DNA of 64,000 nt from Gemmatimonadaceae bacterium (GTDB taxonomy: Bacteria; Gemmatimonadota; Gemmatimonadetes; Gemmatimonadales; Gemmatimonadaceae): contig JAICOJ010000003.1 in NCBI GenBank assembly GCA_025930755.1, forward strand, positions 34,703-98,702, read 5' to 3'. The notes beneath the pieces are model-generated. The model saw nothing but the letters and a program-made list of their open reading frames with translations, made no database searches and was not told the DNA's origin. This document shows, piece by piece, positions 48,983 to 57,648 of this stretch. Position numbers and translations under genes: made by a program. The stretch's first letter is position 1. The number at the start of each line of letters is the position of its first letter.

Positions 48983-50908
48983 ATGCTCGGGAGCACTTTC
49001 GCCCGGCGCTCGGTGTCCACGGCGTCCCTTCTTCTCGCTGGAAGCGCCATCACCGCCTCGGCGGGCCTTCAGCGGGTCGCTGCCCAGGACACCGCGTTCG
49101 ACGCGAAGCAGCATTACATCAAGCGGGATCACATGGTCCCGATGCGCGATGGTGTCCGGCTGTTCACGATCGTCTACGAGCCGCGCGATACGACGCGCAC
49201 CTACCCGATCCTCCTCGTCCGCACTCCCTACTCGATTCGCCCGTACGAGCCGGACCAGTACCGTCGCGTCCTTGGCCCGTCACAGGAGTTCGATCGGGAA
49301 GGCTACATCTTCGTCTTCCAGGACGTCCGCGGGAAATTCCGCTCCGAAGGCGAGTTCGAGGTCATGCGCCCCTTCAAGACGACGAAGCGCACACCCAAGG
49401 ACGTCGACGAGAGCAGCGACACGTTCGACACGATCGACTGGTTGCTCGAAAATCTTTCGCGAAACAACGGGCGCGTCGGCATGTGGGGTGTCTCGTACCC
49501 AGGCTGGCAGACGGTCATGGGAATGATGAATGCGCACCCCGCGCTCAAGGCCGCGTCGCCGCAGGCATCGCCTTCAGACATGTTCATCGGCGACGACTTC
49601 CACCACAACGGCGCCTTCCGTCTCATGTACGCCTTCAGCTGGCTGGCGGGGAACGCGCGCACCCGAGCCGGTCAGACCACGGCGAGCGGCACCCGGTTCG
49701 ACTACGGGACGCCGGACGGATATCGCTTCTTCATGGACGCTGGCGCTCCGGCGCGCATCGACTCGCTGTACTTCCAGGGCCAGGTGCCGGCATGGAACGA
49801 CTTCATGCGCCATCCCGACTACGACGAGTACTGGAAGGCGCAGAACGTCCTCAAGGATCTCGGGACCGTTCCGGCCGATCTGCCGATTCTCAACGTCGCG
49901 GGGTGGTTCGATGCCGAGGACTTCTACGGTCCGATGAGCATCTACTACACGCTGGAGAAGCTGCATCCGAAGAACCGCAGTATTCTCGCGGTCGGCCCAT
50001 GGCTTCATGGTGGCTGGAACAGCATGCCCGGTGATCAGCTCGGCAACATCAAGTTCGGCGCTCCGACGAGCCGGCATTTCCAGACCGAGATTCAGTTCCC
50101 CTTCTTCCAATGCCACCTGAAGGACGCGTGCGCGAAGACGCTCGCCGAGGCGACGGTGTTCGAGACGGGGAGCAACGTGTGGCGGACGTATGACACGTGG
50201 CCACCGAAGACGACATCGCCGCGCAGACTCTACTTCCATGCGAACGGCAAGCTCTCCTTCGATCCGCCACGGTCGCCGGGCGTCGACGAATACGTGCACG
50301 ACCCGAGGAAGCCGGTTCCCTTCTCGGCCGAGGTGCGTACGACGCAAGGGCACCTGTGGATGATCGAGGACCAGCGCTTCGCGGCCATGCGACCGGATGT
50401 GGTGGTGTACGAGAGCGAGCCGCTGACGGAGGACGTGACGATCGCTGGACCGATCATCGCCGACCTGCATGCATCGACGAGCGGGACGGATGCGGATTGG
50501 GTGGTGAAGCTCATCGACGTGCTTCCTGGAGACACGCCGGACAACGAGCCGAATCCCGCGGGGGTCAGGATGGGACACTTTCAGATGCTGCTCGCTGGCG
50601 AGGTGTTCCGCGCGAAGTATCGGCAGAGCTACGAGAAGCCGGTGCCCCTCGTGCCGGGGCAGGCGACGAAGGTGGCGTTCGAGCTGCGCGACCGATACCA
50701 CACGTTCAAGAAAGGGCACCGCATCATGGTGCAGGTGCAGAGCAGCTGGTTTCCGGTGATCGATCGCAATCCGGGCGTGTTCACCAACATCTATCACGCT
50801 CGACCGGAACACTATCGGCGAACGACGCAGCGGATCCACCGCTCGCCGGGGCGGGCCTCGCATCTCGTGGTGCACGTGCTCGAGCCGGCTCGAGAGATCG
50901 TCCCATGA
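48983..50908 (+). CDS. CocE/NonD family X-Pro dipeptidyl-peptidase-like hydrolase
   Basis: A 641-residue exported hydrolase of the CocE/S15 family. A signal peptide ends near QRVAAQD. The nucleophile Ser171 is in WGVSYPGWQ, with an NVAGWFDAEDF acid region and GPWLHGGWN. A C-terminal jelly-roll domain (about residues 420-640, PLTEDVTIAGPIIADLHAST) is characteristic. Characterised relatives cleave X-Pro dipeptides, cocaine or glutaryl-7-ACA-type acyl bonds. The frame is open upstream by chance, and the ATG at 48983 is the first with a signal sequence. It overlaps the GntR gene by ATGA (50905-50908), so the enzyme and regulator are co-expressed. Confidence 0.85.
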   Translation: MLGSTFARRSVSTASLLLAGSAITASAGLQRVAAQDTAFDAKQHYIKRDHMVPMRDGVRLFTIVYEPRDTTRTYPILLVRTPYSIRPYEPDQYRRVLGPSQEFDREGYIFVFQDVRGKFRSEGEFEVMRPFKTTKRTPKDVDESSDTFDTIDWLLENLSRNNGRVGMWGVSYPGWQTVMGMMNAHPALKAASPQASPSDMFIGDDFHHNGAFRLMYAFSWLAGNARTRAGQTTASGTRFDYGTPDGYRFFMDAGAPARIDSLYFQGQVPAWNDFMRHPDYDEYWKAQNVLKDLGTVPADLPILNVAGWFDAEDFYGPMSIYYTLEKLHPKNRSILAVGPWLHGGWNSMPGDQLGNIKFGAPTSRHFQTEIQFPFFQCHLKDACAKTLAEATVFETGSNVWRTYDTWPPKTTSPRRLYFHANGKLSFDPPRSPGVDEYVHDPRKPVPFSAEVRTTQGHLWMIEDQRFAAMRPDVVVYESEPLTEDVTIAGPIIADLHASTSGTDADWVVKLIDVLPGDTPDNEPNPAGVRMGHFQMLLAGEVFRAKYRQSYEKPVPLVPGQATKVAFELRDRYHTFKKGHRIMVQVQSSWFPVIDRNPGVFTNIYHARPEHYRRTTQRIHRSPGRASHLVVHVLEPAREIVP

Positions 50909-51639
50909 GTGCCGTGCGAGACGAAGCCGCGGTTGTCAGCGACGGTACGTCCGGCCGGGGCGAGAGCGTTGCGCGCGCGTACGACCAGGTGCGCGAGCTC
51001 ATCGTCTGGGGGCGTCTCTCTCCAGGGAACTGGATCGTGGAGAGCGAAATCGCTGACCGGCTCGGCATCAGCCGCACGCCGACCCGAAGCGCGCTGCATC
51101 GCCTCCAGCAGGAGGGCTACGTCATTGCGCTCAACCGCGGGAAGGAGCGCCGCCTCATCGTGGCGCCGCTCACGCAGGACGACGCGCGCGAGCTCTTTCA
51201 CATCGTTGGGCAGCTGGAAGGGCTCGCCGCCCGGTCGACGGCGGAGCTTCCCTCCGACAAACGTGCCGCTGTGGTCAAGCGGCTGCGATCGCTCAACCGT
51301 GACCTTGCTCAGGCCGCGCGTGACCCGCGGCCCGATCCGCTTCGCATCTTCGATCTCGACACCGCCTTTCATCGAACGTACGTGGAGAGCGGGGCAGGAC
51401 CACGCCTGCTCGCGCTGCACGACGCCACGAAGCCGCAAGCGGAACGGTACATCCGTCTCTACATCAGCAGCCTGGTCGACGAGATCACGACCTCGGTCGA
51501 GGAGCACGACGTGATCATTCGACACATTGCCGATGGCGATCCGGTCGCGGCTCGTCAGGCGGTCGACACCAACTGGAGCAACGCCGCGCTGCGCTTGTCG
51601 AAGGTCATTGGGGCGTTGGGGGAGCGCGGGAGCTGGTGA
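50905..51639 (+). CDS. GntR family regulator (FCD-type)
   Basis: A 244-residue regulator. The N-terminal winged helix contains IADRLGISRTPTRSALHRLQ and QEGYVIALNRGKERRLIVAP. The C-terminal FCD effector domain has the metal-binding pattern LDTAFHRTYV and EEHDVIIRHIADGDPVAARQ. FCD-GntR proteins typically repress catabolic genes and bind GTATAC-containing palindromes, released by organic or amino acids. It is coupled to the CocE gene. Candidate operators lie at 38695-38708 and 48886-48894. The ligand is unknown. Confidence 0.85.
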   Translation: MSAVRDEAAVVSDGTSGRGESVARAYDQVRELIVWGRLSPGNWIVESEIADRLGISRTPTRSALHRLQQEGYVIALNRGKERRLIVAPLTQDDARELFHIVGQLEGLAARSTAELPSDKRAAVVKRLRSLNRDLAQAARDPRPDPLRIFDLDTAFHRTYVESGAGPRLLALHDATKPQAERYIRLYISSLVDEITTSVEEHDVIIRHIADGDPVAARQAVDTNWSNAALRLSKVIGALGERGSW

Positions 51640-51649
51640 GGGGAAAAGG

Positions 51650-51888
51650 GAACCGCAGGTGGCCGCAGAGAACTGCAACCGCGGGAAGCGCCAGCCACAG
51701 ATTTCCACGGAGACGCACGGATGTATCGCTGGCGACGGACAGCTCCCCGCGAGATGAAGTTCCCAAGGTTCCTCGTTTTCCAGCTATGGGAGCGCGCCCG
51801 TACGCGGAGCGATCCGTGAGTCTTGGTCGCGTTCATGCCCTGGCTAACGCTTTCGCCGGTGCGGTTTCTGCGGCCATCTGCGGTTCCG
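51650..51888. repeat. Divergent copy of CGCAGAG palindrome family
   Basis: The left arm (51650-51677) contains AACCGCAGGTGGCCGCAGAG and ACTGCAAC. The right arm (51860-51888) contains TGCGGTTTCTGCGGCCATCT and GCGGTTCCG. The middle also has CCACGGAGACGCACGGAT (51706-51723) facing an ATCCGTGAGTC at 51810. It is more degenerate than the other three copies and fills most of the 280-base gap. Confidence 0.5.
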
Positions 51889-51918
51889 CCTGACCCGATC
51901 ACGATCCGGAGATTGATC

Positions 51919-52977
51919 ATGCGATACAGGTCTCTTCGTTCCGTCAGTTTGCTCGCAGGCCCCCTCCTGGTCGCCGGCTTGCTCACGGCGCAGAACCGGC
52001 CGAGCGCCGACACGGCGCGAGCCGCTGCCCGACGGGATAGCGTCCGTCCCGCACCGCCGAAGGATTATTCCGCCCCGCTCGGCGCGCCGTACGCGGCGCA
52101 GGACGTCACCATCCAGACACCCATGGGCCACACGCTCGCCGGGACCCTGACGCTGCCTAACGGCGCGAGCGCGACGAGCAAGGTGCCGGCGGTCGTGACG
52201 ATGACCGGGTCGGGGCCGCAGGACCGCGATGAGACGCTCGCGCCGCTCCCAGGGTATCGACCCTTCCGGCAGTTCGCCGACTCCCTGGGACGGCGCGGTA
52301 TCGCGGTGCTGCGCATGGACGACCGCGGAACCGGCGCGTCCAAGGGCAATCACTCGACGGCGACGTCGGCCGACTTCGCCGAGGACATTCGCGCGGGGCT
52401 CGCCTACCTGCGCACGCGTCCGGAGATCGATGCGAGTCGGTTGGGAATTCTCGGGCATAGTGAGGGCGGGTTGATCGGCCCGCTGGTCGCCGTGAAGGAG
52501 CCGCAGCTCCGCGCGATGGCATTGCTGGCCGGCCCGTCGTGGGGCGGGCGAAAGATTCTCGAGTATCAGCTGGCGAACCTGGCGCGTGGCGACACGTCCC
52601 TCAAAGGGCCGCGGCTCGATTCGGCGCTAGCGCGAATCCCGGCGCGTATCGACTCGCTGCGAGCGGCCAACGCGTGGATGAAGTTCTTTCTCGATCACGA
52701 TGTGCTCGCCGTCGCGCGGCAGGTGAAGACGCCGACACTGTTGCTCAATGGCGCCACCGACCAGCAAGTCACGCCGGAGCAGACGGCCGAGCTGGCGGCG
52801 GCGATCAAATCCGGTGGCATGGCTGACGTGACCTTCCGCGTATTCCCGGATCTCAACCATCTCTTCATCTACGATCCCGTCGGCTTTCCGCGCGGGTATT
52901 CGCGTCTGGTGCGAAACAACGTCGAGCCGGAAGTGATCGGGGTGACGGTCGACTGGCTCGTGGCGAAGCTCAAGTAG
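51919..52977 (+). CDS. Exported alpha/beta hydrolase, second paralogue
   Basis: A 352-residue exported hydrolase with signal peptide (SVSLLAGPLLVAGLLTAQ). Nucleophile Ser181 in GHSEGGL, TGSGPQDRDETLAPLPGYRP, DDRGTGASKGNH, GATDQQVTPEQ (acid) and DLNHLF (His) align with the catalytic domain of the 43200 gene. It lacks that protein's N-terminal 200-residue region. ATG 51919 follows CCGGAG. It is followed eight bases later by a serine hydrolase gene that is a paralogue of the one at 45032, so the pair as a whole was probably duplicated. Confidence 0.85.
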   Translation: MRYRSLRSVSLLAGPLLVAGLLTAQNRPSADTARAAARRDSVRPAPPKDYSAPLGAPYAAQDVTIQTPMGHTLAGTLTLPNGASATSKVPAVVTMTGSGPQDRDETLAPLPGYRPFRQFADSLGRRGIAVLRMDDRGTGASKGNHSTATSADFAEDIRAGLAYLRTRPEIDASRLGILGHSEGGLIGPLVAVKEPQLRAMALLAGPSWGGRKILEYQLANLARGDTSLKGPRLDSALARIPARIDSLRAANAWMKFFLDHDVLAVARQVKTPTLLLNGATDQQVTPEQTAELAAAIKSGGMADVTFRVFPDLNHLFIYDPVGFPRGYSRLVRNNVEPEVIGVTVDWLVAKLK

Positions 52978-52985
52978 CGCGTCCA

Positions 52986-54500
52986 ATGCCGACACTCGTG
53001 CGCGTTCTCTCCGCCCTCCCCCTCATCGTCGCCGCGGCGTCCGCCGATGCCCAGCGGGCGGCGCGGCCCGCGCTGAATGATCTCGACGCCTACATCACGC
53101 GCGCAGTCACCGAGTGGCGGATTCCGGGGCTCGCGATCTCGATCGTGAAGGACGACAGCGTCGTCTTCGCGAAAGGCTACGGCGTGCGCGAGCTCGGGAA
53201 GCCCGGTGCGGTCGACGCCGGGACACGGTTCGCCATCGGCTCGACGACGAAGGCGATGACGGCCGTGGCGTTAGGCATGCTCGTGGATGAGAAGAAGGTG
53301 CGGTGGGACGAGCCGGTCATCACGTACCTGCCGGGGTTCCGCGTCGGCGACCCGTACGTGACGCGGGAGCTGACCGTCCGGGATCTCCTGACCCACCGCG
53401 GTGGGCTCGGCAACGCCGACCTACTATGGGCCAGCGCCGACTACCCGGCGGAAGAGATCACGCGCCGTGTCGCCACGCTGGCTCCAGCGTACTCGCTCCG
53501 CTCACGTTTCATTTATCAGAACATCATGTATGCCGTGGCCGGAGATGTCATCGCCGCGGCGTCGGGAATGCCGTGGGCGCAATTCCTCCGCACGCGGATC
53601 TTCGAGCCCCTTGGCATGAGGGCGACCGAGCCAACGCTCGCTGCGCTCCACGGTCAATCCAACATCGCCACGCCGCACATGGAGCTGGGCGACACGATCC
53701 GTCCCGTGGCCAATCGTCCGGTCGATGCGGTCGGACCCGCTGGCTCCGTCTGGTCCAGCGTCGGCGACATGGCGAAGTGGGCCCGGTTCATCCTCGACAG
53801 CGGTCGCGTCGGCGGAAAGCGGCTGCTCAGTGAAGCGACGTTCCGGGAGCTCCTGTCGCCACAGGTCGTCGCCCCCCGCGAGATGTACTCGACCATGGCG
53901 CTCGTGCGACCGCACTTCTTTACCTACGGTCTCGGTTGGTTTCTTCACGACTACCAGGGTCAGGCGGTGGCGATGCACACCGGCAGCATCGATGGCATGA
54001 GTGCACTCATTGGACTCATCCCCGACCGGCGGCTGGGCGTGTACGTGCTCGCGAACCTCGACCATGCGGAGCTTCGACACGCCCTCATGTATCGCGTGTT
54101 CGATCTGTACAGCGGCAACGCGCCCCGCGACTGGAGCAAGGAGCTCCTCGCGCTCTACGCAGGGCTGGAGCGGCAGGCCGACTCCGCGCGACGGGATCAG
54201 CTCCAGCGCCGCGTCGCCGACACGCGGCCGAGTTTGCCGATCGACCGTTACGCGGGAACGTATACCAACCAGACCTACGGCAACGTGGTGGTCACCGTGC
54301 GCGACGACGCACTGCACTTCGCCTTCGGTCGCGGTCGCGCCGGCACGTTGACGCACTGGCACTACGACACGTTCCAGGCGAAGTGGGACGACGTGCGAAG
54401 GGATCCTTCCCTCATTGTCTTCGTACCGGACGGTACGGGAGGTGTGAGCTCGGTACGCGCCTTCGGCATCACGTTCACGCGTGCCGCAGCGGCACGATGA
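52986..54500 (+). CDS. Beta-lactamase-like serine hydrolase, paralogue 2
   Basis: A 504-residue exported class C beta-lactamase-like hydrolase. Active-site motifs are Ser86-x-x-Lys89 (STTK), YQN (FIYQNIMYAV) and HTGSIDGM, and a DUF3471-like C-terminal domain (IDRYAGTYTNQTYGNVVVTV) follows. It is similar throughout to the protein at 45032. Signal peptide residues about 1-22. The order hydrolase then serine hydrolase is the same as in the first pair. Possible activities are D-aminopeptidase, esterase or beta-lactamase; the genome context favours peptide or amide substrates. Confidence 0.85.
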   Translation: MPTLVRVLSALPLIVAAASADAQRAARPALNDLDAYITRAVTEWRIPGLAISIVKDDSVVFAKGYGVRELGKPGAVDAGTRFAIGSTTKAMTAVALGMLVDEKKVRWDEPVITYLPGFRVGDPYVTRELTVRDLLTHRGGLGNADLLWASADYPAEEITRRVATLAPAYSLRSRFIYQNIMYAVAGDVIAAASGMPWAQFLRTRIFEPLGMRATEPTLAALHGQSNIATPHMELGDTIRPVANRPVDAVGPAGSVWSSVGDMAKWARFILDSGRVGGKRLLSEATFRELLSPQVVAPREMYSTMALVRPHFFTYGLGWFLHDYQGQAVAMHTGSIDGMSALIGLIPDRRLGVYVLANLDHAELRHALMYRVFDLYSGNAPRDWSKELLALYAGLERQADSARRDQLQRRVADTRPSLPIDRYAGTYTNQTYGNVVVTVRDDALHFAFGRGRAGTLTHWHYDTFQAKWDDVRRDPSLIVFVPDGTGGVSSVRAFGITFTRAAAAR

Positions 54501-54568
54501 CGTTGGCGTACGACGTCCATGAGTCAAGTACCCGCAGATCGTCGCACGATGGCGGGGAACTGCGACGA

Positions 54569-54716
54569 CAGCGGCAACGGCTTTGTTACCGCAGAAGACG
54601 CAGAGAACGCGGAGGCGACTTCAACTGCACGAGCTTTTCCAAAAGGCACTTGCAGTTGAAGTTCCTCTGCGTTCTCTGCGTTCTCTGCGGTAAAAAAGCC
54701 GTTGCCGTTGCCGTTG
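54569..54716. repeat. CGCAGAG palindrome family, copy 2
   Basis: The left arm (54569-54618) carries AGCGGCAACGGCTTTGTTAC and CGCAGAAGACGCAGAGAACG. The right arm (54661-54716) has the reverse complement, including TCTGCGGTAAAAAAGCCGTT. The loop has GCACGAGCTTTTCC, related to the loop motif in copies 1 and 3. Confidence 0.8.
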
Positions 54717-54775
54717 TTGTTTCCATGGCATCCGACGGTTCCTCATCCGGCAGCTCTTCCTGACTGGTTTGTGCC

Positions 54776-55969
54776 ATGACACCTCCTCGCGAGCCACACA
54801 TGCTTTCCCGACGTCGGCTACTTCATAACGCGGCGGCCGCTGCGGGCGCGGCGCTCGCTGCGCCCATGTTGAACCTTGGGCGCTTTCGCCTCTTCGCCCA
54901 CTCGACCGACGACTACTCGGCGCGCACGATCGCGCTGATGCAGCGTTCGCTGGTCATCGACATGCTCGGCGTGTTCACGCTCGACTTTCCGCTGCAAGCG
55001 AAATGGGCGAAGGCACCGGAGACGTTCACCGCCGCGGATTTCGCGAAATTCAAGAGCTCGGGAATCACCGTCTTTCACCCGGCGGTCGGGATCGGGGGAA
55101 CGACCGCGTACGACCAGGGGCTTCAGTTCTTCGGGGGGTGGAATTCGTTCATCGCCGGCAGCGACCAGTATCTCCTGCGCATCGACAGCCCGGCCGACTT
55201 CGACCGGATCAAGGCATCGGGGAAAATCGGCGTGATCCTCGGCGTGCAGAACGCCGAACATTTCCGGCGGCCGGATGATGTCGACGCGTTCCACGGACTC
55301 GGCCAGCGAGTCGCTCAGCTGACCTACAACAGGCGCAACCTCATTGGCAACGGGTCGACGGAGCGCCGCGATGAAGGCCTGAGCGACTTCGGCGTGGCGA
55401 TCGTCGAGCGCATGAACAGGGTCGGCATGGCGGTGGACGTCTCCCATTGCGGAGATCGGACGACGCTCGATGCCTTCGAAGTCTCGAAGAAACCGGTGCT
55501 GATCACACACTCGAACTGTCGCGCGCTCGTGCCTGGCCATCCGCGGCTCAAGACCGACGAGGCGATTCGGGCGATGGCGAAATCCGGAGGCGTCATGGGC
55601 ATGACCGGCGTGCGCATGTTCGTGCGCGCCGAGGAGCCGACGACGGTCGAGCACGCGCTCGACCACTTCGATCACGTGGCGAAGCTCGTCGGCGTCGAGC
55701 ACCTGGGCGTCGGGAGCGACATGGATCTCGACGGCTACGATGACATGCCGGCCGAGGCCAACAAGCAGCTCCGGGCGAGCTACAAGGGCAGCTATGGCTT
55801 TCGCGAGAAGATCGACATCGAGGGGCTCGATCATCCGAAGCGGATGTTCGACCTCACCGAGGGGCTGGTGCGGCGCAAGTACACCGACCGCCAGATCGAG
55901 GGCATCCTCGGCGGCAACTTCCGGCGTGTGTTGACCGACATCTGGACGACCCCGCCCGCAGCTCCATGA
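54776..55969 (+). CDS. Tat-exported M19 dipeptidase-like protein
   Basis: A 397-residue protein of the membrane (renal) dipeptidase family. The twin-arginine-like signal is SRRRLLHNAAAAAGAALAAP. Most family residues are present: Glu in GVQNAEHF, His in VDVSHCGD, His in LITHSNCRAL and Asp in GVGSDMDLDG. The usual first motif with His-x-Asp (DGHNDT) is replaced by VIDMLGVF, so the first metal pair has lost two ligands. The enzyme may work with one metal or be altered in specificity. Family members cleave dipeptides, including L-D forms. ATG 54776 or 54800 could be the start. It overlaps the next gene (ATGA). Confidence 0.8.
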   Translation: MTPPREPHMLSRRRLLHNAAAAAGAALAAPMLNLGRFRLFAHSTDDYSARTIALMQRSLVIDMLGVFTLDFPLQAKWAKAPETFTAADFAKFKSSGITVFHPAVGIGGTTAYDQGLQFFGGWNSFIAGSDQYLLRIDSPADFDRIKASGKIGVILGVQNAEHFRRPDDVDAFHGLGQRVAQLTYNRRNLIGNGSTERRDEGLSDFGVAIVERMNRVGMAVDVSHCGDRTTLDAFEVSKKPVLITHSNCRALVPGHPRLKTDEAIRAMAKSGGVMGMTGVRMFVRAEEPTTVEHALDHFDHVAKLVGVEHLGVGSDMDLDGYDDMPAEANKQLRASYKGSYGFREKIDIEGLDHPKRMFDLTEGLVRRKYTDRQIEGILGGNFRRVLTDIWTTPPAAP

Positions 55970-57648
55970 CGCGACATCTCGTCCTCCTCTGCCTAACGAC
56001 CTGGGCGTGTGCATCGCCCCGCGCGAGTGCGCCGCCCATCGCGACACCGGGACATGTGGTGCCGGTGCCCCGGGTCCCCACGGAATACGATGTCGTCATT
56101 CGCAACGGGCGCGTGCTGGATGGAGCCGGCAATCCCTGGATCCTCGCCGACGTCGCCATCGCGAACGGCCGGTTTGTGGAGATCGGGAGGGTAGAGGCGC
56201 GTGGTCGCACCGAGATCGATGCGCGCGGGAAATACGTCGCCCCCGGCTGGATCGACGTCATGGATCAGTCGGGGAGCGTGCTGCCGCGGAGCGGGCTGGC
56301 CGAGAACAAGCTTCGTATGGGTGTGACGACGGCCATCGGTGGCGAGGGCGGTACGCCGGTGCCCGCGTCCGGGATTCCGGAATACTTCGCGATGCTCGAG
56401 CGGCAGGGGATCAGCATCAACTTTGGCACGTACTTCAGTCAGACCCAGACGCGCGTAGCGGTGCTCGGCCGCCAGGCACGCGCGCCCACGGCGGATGAGC
56501 TCACGCGCATGCGCGCGATCATGGATACCGCGATGCGCCACGGCGCGATGGGCATGACGACCGCGCTCATCTACCCACCGTCGAGCTACACCACGACCGA
56601 CGAGCTGGTGGAAGTCGGCCGGACGGCGGCGCAGCACGGTGGCATCTACGCGAGTCACATTCGTGGTGAGGGTAAGGAAGTCGTGCAGGCGGTGCGCGAG
56701 GCGATCGAGGTGGGCGAGCGGGCGGGGATGCCGGTCGAGGTCTTTCACCTCAAGGTCGCGTACCGGCCGGGGTGGGGAATCCTGATGGATTCGGTGCGGC
56801 AGGTCATCGAAGCCGCCCGCGCGCGGGGGGTGGACGTGGCTGCCGACATGTACGTGTACACGGCCGGCGGAACGGGGCTCGAAGCCACGATCCCGAGCTG
56901 GGCGCACGAGGGTGGCGCGGATTCGTTGCGCGCGCGTCTCGCGCGACCGGATGTGCGCGCGCGACTCAAGCGGGAGCTCGAGACCGGGTCTCCGGGTTGG
57001 TGGAACATCGTCGAGGCCGCGGGTGGTTGGGACGGCATCGTGCTGGTCAACGCGCGCAACCCCGCGAACGCGAAGCACCAGACCAAGACGATCACCCAGA
57101 TCGCTCGTGAGGCGGGACGCGATCCGGCGGACGTGGCGTGGGACCTCGTGACCCAGGGTCAGGGGCGCGTCATGGCGATCTACCACATGATGAGCGAGGG
57201 CGACATCGAGACTGCGCTCCGTTTCCCGTGGACGAGCATCGGCAGCGACGCGGGAGCCGTCGTGCAGGTCGGCGTTCCCGATGCGACCGGACTCCCGCAC
57301 CCGCGCAGCTTCGGCAATCACGTCCGCGTGATCGCGCGTTACGTGAAGGAGAAGAAGACGCTCTCCCTCGAGGAGGCGGTGCGGAAGATGACGTCCTGGC
57401 CGGCAACCCGAATGCGTCTCGCCGACCGCGGTGTGATTCGCGTTGGCACCTGGGCGGACGTGACGATCTTCGACCTCGACGCGCTCGACGACCGGGCGTC
57501 GTACGAGCGGCCGACCGAATTCCCGACCGGGATCGAGTGGGTGCTGGTCAACGGCGTCGTCGTGATCGATCGCGGGCGACACACGGGAGCCAAGCCCGGG
57601 CACGTGTTGCGAGGCCAGGGTTGGCGATCGACGCCAGCGACTCCATGA
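55966..57648 (+). CDS. N-acyl-D-amino-acid deacylase-like amidohydrolase lipoprotein
   Basis: A 560-residue amidohydrolase-superfamily lipoprotein (lipobox TWAC) of the D-aminoacylase type. The first-strand His-x-His pair of the family is replaced (PGWIDVMDQSGSVL), and the usual Cys ligand after it is Glu in TAIGGEGG. His in IYASHIRGEG, His in VEVFHLKVA and Asp in IGSDAGAV remain. In characterised D-aminoacylases the tightly bound zinc uses the Cys and two later His, so activity with Glu replacing Cys is possible. It overlaps both neighbours by ATGA. Together with the dipeptidase and the permease it suggests use of D-amino acid-containing peptides. Confidence 0.8.
   Translation: MTRHLVLLCLTTWACASPRASAPPIATPGHVVPVPRVPTEYDVVIRNGRVLDGAGNPWILADVAIANGRFVEIGRVEARGRTEIDARGKYVAPGWIDVMDQSGSVLPRSGLAENKLRMGVTTAIGGEGGTPVPASGIPEYFAMLERQGISINFGTYFSQTQTRVAVLGRQARAPTADELTRMRAIMDTAMRHGAMGMTTALIYPPSSYTTTDELVEVGRTAAQHGGIYASHIRGEGKEVVQAVREAIEVGERAGMPVEVFHLKVAYRPGWGILMDSVRQVIEAARARGVDVAADMYVYTAGGTGLEATIPSWAHEGGADSLRARLARPDVRARLKRELETGSPGWWNIVEAAGGWDGIVLVNARNPANAKHQTKTITQIAREAGRDPADVAWDLVTQGQGRVMAIYHMMSEGDIETALRFPWTSIGSDAGAVVQVGVPDATGLPHPRSFGNHVRVIARYVKEKKTLSLEEAVRKMTSWPATRMRLADRGVIRVGTWADVTIFDLDALDDRASYERPTEFPTGIEWVLVNGVVVIDRGRHTGAKPGHVLRGQGWRSTPATP

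Noticed and set aside
45032..54500. Serine hydrolases as antibiotic-resistance beta-lactamases
   Set aside because: SxxK and YxN are shared by many esterases and D-aminopeptidases, the C-terminal DUF3471 domain is not typical of resistance enzymes, and context is nutritional.
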